The translations under genes and the position numbers were made by a program. Under the pieces are notes generated by a model, which worked only from the letters and a program-made list of their open reading frames with translations, searched no databases and had not been told where the DNA came from. This document shows positions 48,521-59,688 of a stretch of DNA of 64,000 nt, piece by piece. Source of the DNA: Datisca glomerata (taxonomy: Eukaryota > Streptophyta > Magnoliopsida > Cucurbitales > Datiscaceae); NCBI GenBank assembly GCA_003255025.1, contig QANY01011928.1, positions 790,052 to 854,051 on the forward strand, in the 5' to 3' direction. Each line of letters begins with the position of its first letter. Position 1 is the first letter of the stretch.

Positions 48521-49360
48521 CACTGGGACATATTAACATCATGTAAAACCATAAAACTTTTATCGAATGACAATTAAATAGTTCCAACAGACACGACCGA
48601 TAATAGTGCTTCATTTCCCCAACGGAAGCTGAACTCGCCCTCGTCAAGCCTCGCTTTCGAGTTCTGCTTCTTCGCTTTCTTCGCATCTCTCTTGTGTTTT
48701 TACTTTTGGCGCCAGAGGTGAAAAGCTTACTTTTAGTAAAGTTTGCCTCTTCACTCTTCCTCTTGCCCTTCAAAAATAGGGTCTGAGCAGCTTGCAGTTC
48801 CTTCATCAGCACAAGAAGTAAGTACTTCAAGTTATTCATCGAATAATTAAGTTTGAAGTTCTCAAAAGTGTCAGACAGGAGTCTCAAGGATCATATCAAT
48901 TTGTGTCTCACCATCCACCTCAGCACCCATGATCTCCATATCATTCATATAACTAATGATCAACAATATATGTTCTCTGACAGGAGTTCTAAATTTCATC
49001 CTGTAGTTCACGAAGTTTCACACAGTTTCCTGTTTGGCTTGACGACCCTGATCTCTGAACATTTCAATGATGTTCAACATCAAATCAGTGGCAGTTTCCA
49101 TGTTTTGATGTTGTTGCAACACATTACTAACAGAAGCTAAGATGTAACACTTGACAATCTCATCAGAATGAAGCCAAGAAGCATAAGCATCTTATTTCTC
49201 TTGAGTCGATTCAACAATAGGCTCAAGGGGACAATGGGTGGTGAGCACGAACTTGTGCGTTTCTACCGTCAGCACGATATCAAGATTACATTTCCAATCC
49301 ATGTAATTTTCACTAGTAAGTTTGTTCGCGTTTAAAATAGTTGAGAGTGGAGATAGTCAC
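48521..49360 (-). pseudogene. Copia-B gag (broken)
   Basis: Minus-strand pieces are the N-terminal LNANKLTSENYMDWKCNLDI box (about 49275-49335), HKFVLTTHCPLEP, then a C-terminal basic linker (RRKRRSRTRKRG near 48650) after KSEEANFTKSKLF. The usual zinc-knuckle cysteines are not recognisable. The frame changes several times. Confidence 0.75.
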
Positions 49361-49912
49361 ATGATTAAAAAAAGAATGAATAATGCAGTGTAAATAAGTA
49401 CTCAATCATATAGAAAAGTATGATGCATGATGCAAATACTTAAATATTTAAAAATCCAATAAAAAATATTTCTTTCATGATGTTACAATCAACAACGATA
49501 TCTTGTCCCATCTAAGGACAACGCTCAAGCTACCTTCTATCGCATCGAGACTCCTCTCATTTGGTTAGCACTTCTCAAGATGTCATTACATCTAGCTTAA
49601 CCAATCACCAATGGTTTTGGTCACTTTTAGCCCCACTGACTAGCCCCTATGAGAGATTCCAATGTGCTTCGGTCTAAGTATTTAATCAACGCATCGGCTT
49701 TAAAGGTCGCCATGAACTAACAGTCAGTTCAGGAATGGTCCTACCTCACCACTTCCTTTATAAATTTTAGCTTCTTAAGCAACTCGATGACTCAAAATGA
49801 CATAATTCTCAAGTTTCTCCTACTAAAGAGAGGACCACTAGGGCGGCTCTAAACCATTCCTCGTGCCATGACCAAGTTTGCATTGGAGACTTCGTGAACG
49901 TTTCAACGTAAA
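49361..49912 (-). other. Leader of Copia-B, cut by the gypsy element
   Basis: Non-coding sequence upstream (minus strand) of gag. It ends abruptly where the gypsy LTR begins (TGTAACATCC at 49913). Confidence 0.6.
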
Positions 49913-51865
49913 TGTAACATCCTTAAAATTTAACCAAGTTTTAGTTAAATATTTTACCAAAAATATCGCGGAAGCTAGGTCAATTTTTTCAATTAACTCA
50001 TACCAAATAAAATGACATATTGTAGAAAATCAAATCCTTCATCAAACTCCTAATTACATAAAAAGAAATTTTACTAAATAAAACATTCAAGAACCCAAGA
50101 GTACATCTTTTGAAGTCTCACGATTTAACTTAAATAAAACCTAACATCAAATAAGCAATTACTAAGACTTTTAAATACGACTCGATGACTCTCATCCGTT
50201 GCCAGAGACTCTAGACTTCTTCGACAATAAACTCCTCATCCATGTTATCATCATCTGAAAAACTGAAAAATAAAATGGATTTCGTATAAAAATATACTCA
50301 ATAAGTAAACCACACATACATAACGTCATACACAAGTAATCACACATAACGCATACTATTCTATCTTACAGAATATATTTGTACATTTATTGTTCATCCA
50401 GAGCATTCACAACTTTTCTTATAGAGACACTGGCCAACTTCCGTTAGAACTCACCACCACACCCAGAGTAGAACAGATATTAACCGTCGGTAAGTTATTA
50501 GTTTGTAAGGTACGTGCAAGTGACCTTTCTCATGAGTACCATTCCGCACCTTAGAAGAGGTGAAACCAGTTACAATAGTTACCTTCCCACATAACTAACC
50601 AGAGCATTTTAAGAGATTTGTAAGGTACGTACAAGTGACCTTTCTCACGAGTACCATTCTGCACCTTCAAAGAGATGGAACTAGTTGCAATAAATTACCT
50701 TTCCACATAATTAACCAGAACATATTCAGTGTCCTTATCCCAAAGGATGAGGTAACACATACACAGATTTGGTGGATACGTGGCTCTAATGGCACAATAC
50801 TTTACGTTATGTGATCATACAGTAATCTTTCATATCTTATATCACATTTCATTATCAAAATTCAGAATCATAGAATACATCATTATTTAGAGTACAATAT
50901 TATAGCATAATGAATACAACACAGGACAATAACCAAATAAGGAAAAGAAAATCAGAGTTCAATCCACATTTTCAGCAAAGCAATGTGCAGTTACATATGT
51001 AAGATATCACTTACTTGATCGTCGGCTAAAGAACTACAAAAGGGAAACTCCAATAGTTTGATCTTCTTTTGGGGTTGAAAGGGAACGCTTAAACTCATAT
51101 TTGTATCAATCAAATTTAGGCACTCTACTACTTGTGTTGTTGAAATTGAATTTGGAAGTTCAAAGGGGTGACTGATCACTGATGGAATCAATATGGAATC
51201 GTTGAAAATGGTTGTAGGACAAAAGGTTGTTCGATTAATGAGAGATTAAGCAACAAAAGAATTAAAGAGGTAGGGGTTATGATTGTCGTTTAATGGAGAC
51301 TAAGAGAAAATAAGAGTTGTTAACCCAACAGAGACTCAGTTTACAATTTACAGTTACAACGAAAATGGGAGAGAGAGATGTGCAAATAAAGGGCTGAGAG
51401 TGTAAAACCGAATAGGGATGGAAGAGGGAAAACAAAGTTGAACATGCAAAGTTGGGTTTCATCTAATAAACTTCAAATAATTTCCACGTAATATAGTGGC
51501 TTTTACCATCAAATAAAAATAAAAGTCGTAGTTGAAATAAACAAAGGCCTAATTTAAATGATTGATCAAAATTAAGTTTTTGAATTGTCTTTAAATAGAC
51601 TATAAGATTGTTGGAAAATCAAGTTTTCCTTATCATTTTTAACCAAAAAAAATTGGGTAACCTCATAACTATATGTTTATGATATGATAAAACGTGTCTA
51701 TAGCAAATACAAAACATTACTTTTAATAAAGAAAATAAGTATTATATTGTCAACAATAATACATCTATATTATAAACCATGTAACAAACAAATTATCGTA
51801 TATGATTACTTTAGATAATATCACTCTAACGATAACTAGAATAACCAAAAATGTCAGATCTTACA
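49913..51865 (-). repeat. 3' LTR of the gypsy element (1953 bp)
   Basis: On the minus strand it begins TGTAAGATCTGACATTTTTG right after a polypurine tract (GGAGGGGAGGA, 51866-51876) and ends GGATGTTACA. It contains two tandem units of about 115 bp (starting TTTGTAAGGTACGT at 50502 and 50617). Confidence 0.9.
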
Positions 51866-51879
51866 TCCTCCCCTCCACA

Positions 51880-54560
51880 TGAGAATTTCCATCCTCGAAA
51901 ATTAATCAGAATTAATCTGGGAAAAGGTGTGGATAAAGATTATGGATTTCTTCTTCCCATTCCCAAATGGCTTTCTCAACTCATAGCTCCTCCAAAGTAC
52001 ATTTACCAAAAGAAACCTTCTTGGTTCATAACGCTTGATTCTTCTTTTAGGAATTGGCACTTCTTCATAAGTTAGATCTTCCTGTAGATGAAACGACTCA
52101 TTACTCAAAACATGTCACAGGTTAGTGATGTACCTATGTAGCATCGATACATGAAAAAATATCATATACTTTAATGAAGGTTGGGGGAAGAGCCACACGA
52201 TATCAACAATTCCAATCCTATTTGACATCTCAAAAAGACCGATAAAATGAGGGCTAAGCTTTCACTTCTTTCCAAATCTCACATCTCCCTTCATAGGAGC
52301 TATCTCAATAAGCACTATATCACCCACTTCAAATTCCAAGTTTTTTTCCTACGAGTATCAACATAGCTCTTCTGACGTCTTTGAGCAATATTCTTTCTTG
52401 GATTTTACCAATAGCGTCATTCACTTGTTGAACCCTATATTATCCCAATAATTTTCTTTCACAAACTTCATCCTAATGGATATGTGATCAACACTTTTGT
52501 CCATTTAAAGCTTCAAATGGGGTCATTCCAATTGTTGCGTGAATTATTACAATATACGAACTCGAGGAGATGTAGTTGATCACTCTAGTTATCTTGAAAG
52601 TCCAAAAAAGCACACCTTGAGTATATCTTCAAGTGTTTGAATGGTACTTTAAGTCTGTCCATTAGTCTAATGGCGAAAAGTTGTACTAAAAATTGAGTTG
52701 AATACTCAAAGCTTCTTGAAGACTGTACCAAAACTAGGAGTAAATCTGAGATCATAATCCAACACAATGGATACTGGTACACCACACAGTCTAATGATCT
52801 CCTTAACATACAAATACGCCTAAACACTGGCTGAATAAGAAGCTATGTGATCAGCAGAAAGTGAACATACTTAGTCAAACGATAGACTAACCTAAATTGT
52901 GTCAAAACTCTTCACAGTGTTTGGTAAAGTAGATAAAAATTGTTGAAATATGCTCCTATTTCCATTGGGGTATCTCTAGAGGTTGCAAAAGGCCATACGA
53001 ATGATGGCGCTCAACCTTCACTTGTTAGCAAGTAATGACCTGTTTCATAAATTTTTCTACATTATGTTTCATATTATTCCACCAAAAGTGTCATTGTAAA
53101 TAACAATACGCCTTTCTTCAGATCTGCGCTATCAAGCACTATTCTATTATTCAATTTGAGTACACCATTACTTGAAGCTAAAAATTTGATCCACTTCTCA
53201 CATCCCAATTTTGATATAATCTTTATTAACATAGCATCTCCATGCTAAGCATCGTGAATTCTATCTTGAAGTGTAGGTTTAATTATTAAGCGTGTGAGCT
53301 CGGCTATAGCTTCTTGAACCAAAATTTCCAATTCCAACCTCTCAAGATCATGTTGAATAGATTACTGAGAAGTGATGAGAGCAGCTGAAACACTTGATTT
53401 CCTAAGTACATACGCTACCACATTAGCCTTACCAAGATGGTAATTAATGATGACATCATAATTTTTAACGTTCCAAACATTTGTGATGCCTTAAGTTATG
53501 TTCCTTCTGTGGGAATAAGTACTTTAAACTCTTGTGATCTACGTATATGTCTACCTTTGATCTATAGAGGTATGCCAAATCTTCAAAGAAAAAAAAACTA
53601 CAACTGCGAGCTCCAAATCATGAATTGGATAGTTTTGCACATACATTTTAACTGTCGTGAAGCATAGTCAATGACCTTCCCATCTTGCATCAATATACAA
53701 CTCAAACCTACAAGTGAAGCATAATTTTATATAATAAAACCATCACTTTATGAGGGTACGGTAAGAACTAAAATTGTCACCAGCCTTTATTTGGTATCTT
53801 GAAAACTCTTCTCATATTCTTTTGCCAAAGGTATCCCACATTTTTCCTTGTCAACTTGGTCAATAGTGTAGTGATCTTAGAGAAATCTTCAATGAATCAA
53901 AAAAAGTATTCTGCCAACCCAAAGAAGCTTCTAATTTCTTTGACATTGGTTGGACGAGTCCAATTCAACACAGTGTCTATCTTCGCAGAAACATCGGGCA
54001 TTGCCTCTCCGTAGAAACAACGTGCCCTAAAAATTTTATAGATAACTAAAATTCACTCTCACTAGACTTGACATACAACTTTTGGTCCTTTAAAATCCCA
54101 AGTATAGTCCTCAGCTATCATTTGTGCTTCTTTTCAGACTTAGAGTAAATAAAGATGTCATAAAAAACAATGAGAAACTAGTAAAGAAGCCTAAAAAATC
54201 TTGTTTATCAAATCCATGAATTCACCTAAGGCATTGGCCAATCCAAACAGCATAACCAAAAACTCATCGACCATATCATGTATGAAATGCGGTCTTTAGA
54301 ATACCTTCTTCCTTTTTTTTAACTGGTGATATCCAAATCCCAAATCAATTTGGAGAAGACAAGCTCCCTTAAGTTAATCAAATACAACTTTTATGAGGGA
54401 CAAATGATACTTGTTCTTAGTACTAACCTTCTTCACTTTTCTGGAGTCCATCAAATGCTTCATGAGTCCATCTTTCTTCTTCCTAAGAAGAACTGATTCT
54501 CCTCAAGGAGAAATACGTTACGGATGAATTCATTTCCAATTATTCTTGCAACTGCTTCTT
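51880..54560 (-). pseudogene. Gypsy pol: RT, RNase H, integrase, chromodomain-like tail (broken)
   Basis: Minus strand. RT remnants (SQIDLGFGYHQLK, then EFLVMLFGLANA) lie at 54220-54380, and the connection domain with FFGLAEYFF near 53900-53945. RNase H follows with LYIDARW, HDLELAVVVF and DIYVDHKSLKYLF boxes (53480-53720). The integrase region (52440-52900) gives VWCTSIHCVGL, SLQEALSIQLNF and YKHLKIYSR-like segments. The C-terminal end (51902-52108) reads LQEDLTYEEVPI, then VNVLWRSYELRKPFGNGKKK, which matches the linker and tail of chromoviral integrases. Stops occur every few dozen codons. Confidence 0.82.
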
Positions 54561-55633
54561 GAGTTTCTTTATTCCAACAGATGTTGTACAATATAAAGCC
54601 TTGAAAATAAGAGCATTTCCAAGAATTAGTTAGCTCAATATTGCACTTCTCTCTTAGATGGTAAACTTGGTAGATCCTTCATGAAAATCATAGAGGATTC
54701 TTTAAATCACTTTCACATCATCAAATATTTAAACTTGTATTTCCAACGCACACTCCAAATAACTCCCAATATCCATTATCCAAGAAGCGATTGACTCATA
54801 ACAAAGTAATAATGTGAGGTAATGAGTGTAGACTTGAACCTTAAACTTGAGCTCTGACTTACAGGGACATGTAAAGAACACTTGTCGTTACAGAAAATAT
54901 TGACAATAATTAATAGCAAGCCAATACCAGCAAAGGATCATGAAAATCACTCATAAAATCAAAGTAAGAGTATCATTTAAAGTTCTATAAGCACTAGCAT
55001 TGGAATGAGACTAATCTTCAACTGAAATTAGCCCTAATACTAGATATGCGCTATTCTCAGAAAGGCTTCTTATGAACCTTCAGCAGGGTCATCATCATGA
55101 TTTTCTTCAACTACTGGTGCAATTGGTCCAGCATGAAAATTGATGCTGCAACTCAGAGGAAACACTCTAATGACAAATGTTTTTTAATTTGCTTTGAGAA
55201 AACAATTAACTATACGCATAGACGAATGAACCTCTTTATAATAAAGGTGTCAGTAAAGGGGTCACTGTAATCCAAGTAAAGAATCTTTTTCTACCCATAT
55301 CACACGTCTTTTAATCCTGGTGCTAAAACACGACAGTGTGCTCCACTCCTTATGACACATGTCTTTACCCAGCTCAACACCTAAGAAAATGTTTTCTTAG
55401 AAATCTATCAATGAACGAGGCATATGATTGAGCCATGATTGCCTATTCCACATATTCAGTTTATCTAATATCAAATTTTAAACTAAAGTTGTTCATAATA
55501 AGAAAAAACTCATAAAACTAGCATATCAACAGATTTTGACAAAACAAACAATATTAAAATCCTAATTCTGGCATGGACACCTAAATTTCAGGAAATTTTC
55601 CATAAAAATATTTGTCTACATAACCATTTATAC
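54561..55633 (-). other. Degenerate gag/protease region of the gypsy element
   Basis: Expected position of gag and protease. Only about 1.07 kb is left and I recognise no gag, CCHC or DSG box, so this part is deleted or decayed beyond reading. Confidence 0.45.
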
Positions 55634-55644
55634 TTTGATACCAA
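55634..55644 (-). promoter_or_regulatory. Primer binding site of the gypsy element
   Basis: Minus-strand TTGGTATCAAA lies directly beside the end of the 5' LTR (ATGTTACA on the minus strand) and matches the tRNA-Met type site. Confidence 0.8.
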
Positions 55645-55645
55645 C

Positions 55646-56431
55646 TGTAACATCCCAAAAATTTAACTAAGTTTTAGTTAAATATTTTACCAAAAATATC
55701 TCAGAAGCTAGGTCAATTTTTTTAACTAACTCATACTAAATAAAATTACATATTGTAGAAAATCAAATCCTTCATCAAACTCCTAATTACATAAAAATAA
55801 ATTTTACTAATTAAAAATGTTCAAGAACCTAAGAGTACGTCTTTTGAAGTCTCACGATTTAGCTTAAATAAAACCCAACATCAAATAAATAAATATTAAG
55901 ACTTTTAAATACGACTCGATGACTCTCATCTGTTGCAAAAGACTCTAGACCTCTTCGACAATAAACTCCTCATCAATGTTATCATTATCTGAAAAATTGT
56001 AAAATAAAACGGACTGAGTATAAAAATATACCCAGTAAGTAAAACCACACATACATAATGTCATACACAAGTAATCACATACAACACATACTATTCTATC
56101 ATACAAAATATTACTTTTACATTTATCGTTCATCCAGAGCGTTCATAACTTCAACTTTCATTAGAACTCACCACCATACCCAAACGAACAGAGATTACCT
56201 GTCGATAAGTTGTTAGTTTGTAAGATATGTACAAGTGACATTTCTCATGCGTACCATTCTGCACCTTTGAAGAGGTGGAACCAATTGCAATAGTTGCCTT
56301 TCCACATAACTAACTAGAGCATTTTCAGATATTTGTAAGATACGTACAAGTAACCTTTCTCACGAATACCATTCCTCACATTCGAAGAGGTAGAACCAGT
56401 TGCAATAAATTACCTTCCCACTTAATTAACC
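55646..56431 (-). repeat. 5' LTR of the gypsy element (partial)
   Basis: It aligns base by base with 49913-50720 (TGTAACATCCCAAAAATTTAACTAAG and so on), including the tandem 115-bp units. The copy stops after TTAATTAACCA, where the other LTR continues GAACATATTCAGTG. Confidence 0.88.
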
Positions 56432-57365
56432 ACAATACTACAAAAATGGATTTTAATGACAGCATGATATTGGTTTTGATGCAGGCCTCTTAAACCTATC
56501 ATCGAAAAAATGGCATTGTTTTTACTTTTTGCTATTATGGCAAGTTTTAAATAACATGTCATCATATACTTATCTATAATATAATGACTGGTAATTCTTA
56601 AATCTGTCAAAATCTTTTTATCTTTTTAATTAATTATTTTTTACACTCTTTATATACCAAAATGCCATGTTATAACCCTAATCTAAACCAAATTCCCTCT
56701 TAAGCCTATCTCTCTCTCGACACCATCGCCATCTCTCTCGCTTAATGTCGTCGCTCACTTGGCCTCTCTCTATTACTCCCCATCTGTTTCTATCTCTGTC
56801 TTCTTTGATCTGGTCTTGGTGAGTTCAACCAACAATTAGGTTTTATAGATAAAGTTTTCTTGCTCAGTTTTGTTGATGTAGTTTTATTGCTCGATTTGGT
56901 TGTAGATCTGTATTTTATTTCAGATCTGACTTTAGAATTGGGATTGATTTTTAGGGATTTGGTTTTCAAGAGGCAAAAAACCCTTCCCCCTTTCCAACTC
57001 AACATTTCAATATTTTCTATCATTCTCAGGTAAAAGTTTATCAAAGTTTTGGTATTTTCTCTCATAGGTTTCTCAGATTTATTTTTGTCCTTGGATTATA
57101 TGTAAGATTTGTTTTCTTTGTGTTTATTTTTTGTTATTTTTTAGCACCCCAAAAATATATTTCTGAACGGAAAGGAGAAGATTTACCATTATCCGATTTA
57201 GGAGGTACTGGTTGAGAGAAGGCGACATTGATTTATTGCAGCTTCAATTTTAATCCCCAACACCTAGATCTCCTTTGTATGAGAAATGTAAGCATCCATC
57301 TCTCTCCTTAATTTATTTTCCTTATCCGAGCTTCAGTCAATCATTCACCTTGTTGGCTCTTATCT

Positions 57366-58300
57366 ATGGTGGATGGTAGGAGTTACTAGTTTGAACGCGT
57401 GCAAAGTTCTTGTGTGTTTTTTGCAATCTTTCGGCATAAAGTACTTGCTGGTGATGGTTATCAGGTAACTCAATTCACTTGTCAGAGTCCTCTGCTTGGA
57501 GATTTCACTAATATTAACCATTCTTGTTTTGAAGTTTTACGTATGTTATTTATTTGGATGGTATTAACAATAATAATATCTTGTCTTTCTTTTCTTTTTA
57601 CGTGATGAGATATTTCAAATCATTTGCTGATATGAGATTAAATTAATTCACTTTCTCCTGACTTTCATATAGATAAAATATAATGGATAAGGGATTATGT
57701 TTTTTATTTTTCTTATTATAGGGTTAGTCCAAACAATGTGAAGAAACTAGATGCATAGGGCAGACATGTTTTCCTAATTGCAAATTCCCATCAAATGGTG
57801 TATTAATCAAACACCCATGGTCTATATAGGAACCTCTTTACTTGAGGTGGAAGAAATGATATTGTCAAAGTGACTGCCAGTACCATTGTATGCTTGATAA
57901 AAAGAAAGAAAGAGAGGCACTTGGTCACGGTCCTTTTAGCTATCACGGTAAATGGCATTTCAAGCGTGTATATGGAGTTCAGGTTTTGTTTTCAACAAAC
58001 TATAAACTTAAAGCATTTATATCTTTAGACTTGGTTTGATGTTACCTTACAATAATCTTCTAATTTTCTGGTTTTTAACATGCTTGCTACTCAGGAACCC
58101 GTTTCTGTAGCTTTTTCTACTCTAAACCTTGCAATGCACATTCATGGATGGTTATCCATTTTCATACTTATATATTATAAGTTGCCTCTTAAACAAGACA
58201 AGAGGCATACTATGAGTATGCGATTTTGTGGCACCTCTACGGAATGATCGCTTTCATAACCACCCATATATTATATCTCTACTTTTATAAACTAGATTTT
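57366..58300 (+). pseudogene. PER1: Captured PER1/PGAP3-like gene fragment (GPI-anchor lipid remodelling), introns retained
   Basis: PER1/PGAP3 proteins are ER/Golgi membrane proteins that act on the lipid part of GPI anchors. Exon 1 (57366-57464) has an ATG and a hydrophobic start ending VLAGDG, then donor GTAACT. Exon 2 (57722-57982) reads CIGQTCFPNCKF, EPLYLRWKK, CQSDCQYHCMLDKKKEREAL and YHGKWHFKRVYGVQ, the cysteine-rich luminal region. A GT-AG intron (57983-58094) follows. Exon 3 (58095-58300) reads EPVSVAFSTLNLAMHIHGWL, YYKLPLKQDK, then (after a 1-base frame change) YYEYAILWHLYGM, and jumps to FITTHILYLYFYKLDF before donor GTAATC. About 60 residues between YGM and the ITTHILYL box are missing. 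Exon 2 has three in-frame stops. Later membrane segments and the HxxxH region are absent. Confidence 0.85.
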
Positions 58301-58495
58301 GTAATCATGTACATATCATGCTAGTATCTTAATTTGTGAGAAATTTCATGTCAACAAGTTCATATTGTGTTGTGTATGCGTCTCTTTTCCATGTTCATGC
58401 TTCATAGCTTGGGATTTTATTTAAAAATAAATTACGGTTATTTTCTTCAAAACAAAAACTCTTTTGTTGATCTTCTTCATGAAGAATCACTTTAG

Positions 58496-58660
58496 GATCC
58501 CTAAAATCGTATTTTGGCATATACCAAGTCAAGCTTATAAGGATGTAGCTCATTTTTCATACATAAACCTTGTGTTGGTTCAATCAACAAGGAGAGAGTT
58601 GCTGCTCAAGAAGCTGAAACCAGTATCATGAAACTACTTCTGAAAAGATCTTCTATTAAG
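58496..58660 (+). pseudogene. PAP16: Captured exon of a purple acid phosphatase (PAP16-like)
   Basis: After an acceptor TTTAG (58491-58495) the frame reads [20 protein letters not shown], then after a 1-base frame change [20 protein letters not shown] and [12 protein letters not shown], ending at an intact donor GTAAGG (58661). The HIPS-AY motif contains a metal-liganding histidine of the metallophosphatase fold, and the GSINKE-VAAQEAE segment is characteristic of the PAP16-type branch. The following GHNHG box and the N-terminal metal sites are absent. Recognition is from memory of the family pattern and is fairly strong. Confidence 0.72.
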
Positions 58661-58913
58661 GTAAGGAAAATTCTTTACGTTTGCAACTTTTTTTAATTCT
58701 TTCATGTGCTTTCATGTATGTAGAGCGACAAGCATGTACTTAAACACACGTTCTCATAACAACAATTTTTTAATGAGGTTCTGTGAACTTATTGATCAAG
58801 TATGTTATGTTATGCGTGACTAATTATATCCTACATACCTGATGACTAGTGTTTTGGAATTAGGAGAGCTCGGGAAAATGGTTTTTATTCTAAAGTATTC
58901 GGTCACTCACCTT

Positions 58914-59040
58914 TGGTAGTCTAGTGATGAAGGCGAGCGTGTGAGTATGTAGTAAGTGCGTTGCTCATGGGTTTGAAACCAGGATCAATCATGAATTTAA
59001 GTGGAAACCTGTGGTGGTATGTTACTGACTGTTGAGCTAT
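58914..59040 (+). mobile_element. tRNA-derived SINE inside the CACTA-like element
   Basis: TGGTAGTCTAGTGATGAAGG (A-box-like, 58914-58933) and GGTTTGAAACC (B-box-like, 58970-58980) are about 40 bp apart. They are followed by CAGGATCAATCATG, a run found downstream of the B box in plant SINEs. It has no tRNA cloverleaf. The 3' end is not clear. Confidence 0.55.
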
Positions 59041-59432
59041 TTTTCTTGAAGTTTACTTAGTTTTGGGTAATGACTGTGTTTTCATATTTTTAGAGACTAA
59101 TGGATATCGTTTGCTTATGGACCAATATCCCAAAGAAATGAGCTCAGATAGCAAAATCAATTGCTTGAAGCATTGAACAATTACTGAAAATAGAATAGGG
59201 ATTAGCTCTCTAGCTGCTGATAGGTGAATAGTAGAATGAAATTAATTAGGAACAACAAAAGGTTTGGGTACGTTAGTTTCTTTTAGCTTTGTCTATGTTG
59301 TTCTTCATTCAGATGGACTTTCTAAAAAATTCTTAAACATGTTGTTGGAATCAAACCTTGCCAAAACAAATTAACGTTTATGTCTATCTAGAATGTGTTA
59401 TTGATTTGGATTTTCTCACGTGTCTTTTAAGT

Positions 59433-59462
59433 CTCTCTCTCTCTCTATCTCTCTCTCTCTCT
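59433..59462. repeat. (CT)n microsatellite, interrupted once
   Basis: CTCTCTCTCTCTATCTCTCT, continuing to CTCTCTCTG, lies just upstream of the kinase exon. Confidence 0.9.
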
Positions 59463-59512
59463 GAAGTTGTTATTATTACTGCTTAATCTCTTTTATCTTA
59501 TGTGCTTAATAG

Positions 59513-59601
59513 AATTTTCTTTTCACTTCTAAAACGGACGATGTTGATTTGAAACTCATTGATTTTGGTCTTTCCGACTTTATCAGACCAGATAATAAAT
59601 G
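59513..59601 (+). pseudogene. Captured kinase exon, CDPK-related kinase (CRK) type
   Basis: After an acceptor TTAATAG the frame reads NFLFTSKTDDVDLKLIDFGL and SDFIRPDNK. This is the segment from the end of the catalytic loop (KPEN in the upstream exon) through the metal-binding DFG motif. The DFGLSDF-(V/I)-RPD signature is typical of plant CDPK-related kinases. The activation segment and everything after it are missing, and the donor site is not clear. Only one exon was captured or survives. Confidence 0.8.
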
Positions 59602-59688
59602 TAAAAACTTAAATTGTAGTGCTAGTAGACTTTTTTTCTCGGATACCCCCTCTTAAATATTGTTTAATTCCGCGCCTCTTGAATATTG

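Larger units (their letters stand above)
45459..49912 (-). mobile_element. Copia-B: minus-strand Ty1/copia retrotransposon (probably Tork-like), truncated at both ends
   Basis: From high to low coordinates: leader (49361-49912), gag, protease, integrase, RT, RNase H, polypurine tract (CCAAGTGGGAGAT, about 45628-45640) and only the first 169 bp of the 3' LTR (45459-45627). The gypsy element at 49913 interrupts the leader, so the primer site and 5' LTR are not in the adjacent sequence. Two solo LTRs of the same family lie at 24009 and 42914, so this family has been active repeatedly at this locus. Confidence 0.85.
49913..56431 (-). mobile_element. Minus-strand Ty3/gypsy retrotransposon (chromovirus-like), 5' LTR truncated
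   Basis: Two copies of the same LTR (49913-51865 complete, 55646-56431 partial) bracket gypsy pol remains in the order RT, RNase H, integrase, chromodomain-like tail on the minus strand, with a tRNA-Met type primer site beside the 5' LTR. The integrase downstream of RNase H marks it as gypsy. Gag and protease are hardly recognisable. The 5' LTR breaks off at 56431 where a CACTA-like element starts. Confidence 0.88.
56432..59665. mobile_element. CACTA-like DNA transposon carrying three captured host gene fragments
   Basis: It starts abruptly inside a gypsy LTR with CACAATACTACAAAAATGGA, then TTTAATGACAGC and AACCTATCATCG. These are close to the CACTACAAGAAAA..TTTA(A/G)TGACGGC ends and subterminal repeats of plant CACTA (EnSpm) elements. 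No transposase is seen. Inside lie a CT-rich leader (56700-56800) and fragments of a PER1-like gene, a PAP16-like gene and a CDPK-related kinase, all in plus orientation. The right terminal repeat was not found. The right limit is set where viral sequence begins and may be a truncation. Class assignment is moderate; the gene captures are firmer. Confidence 0.6.
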
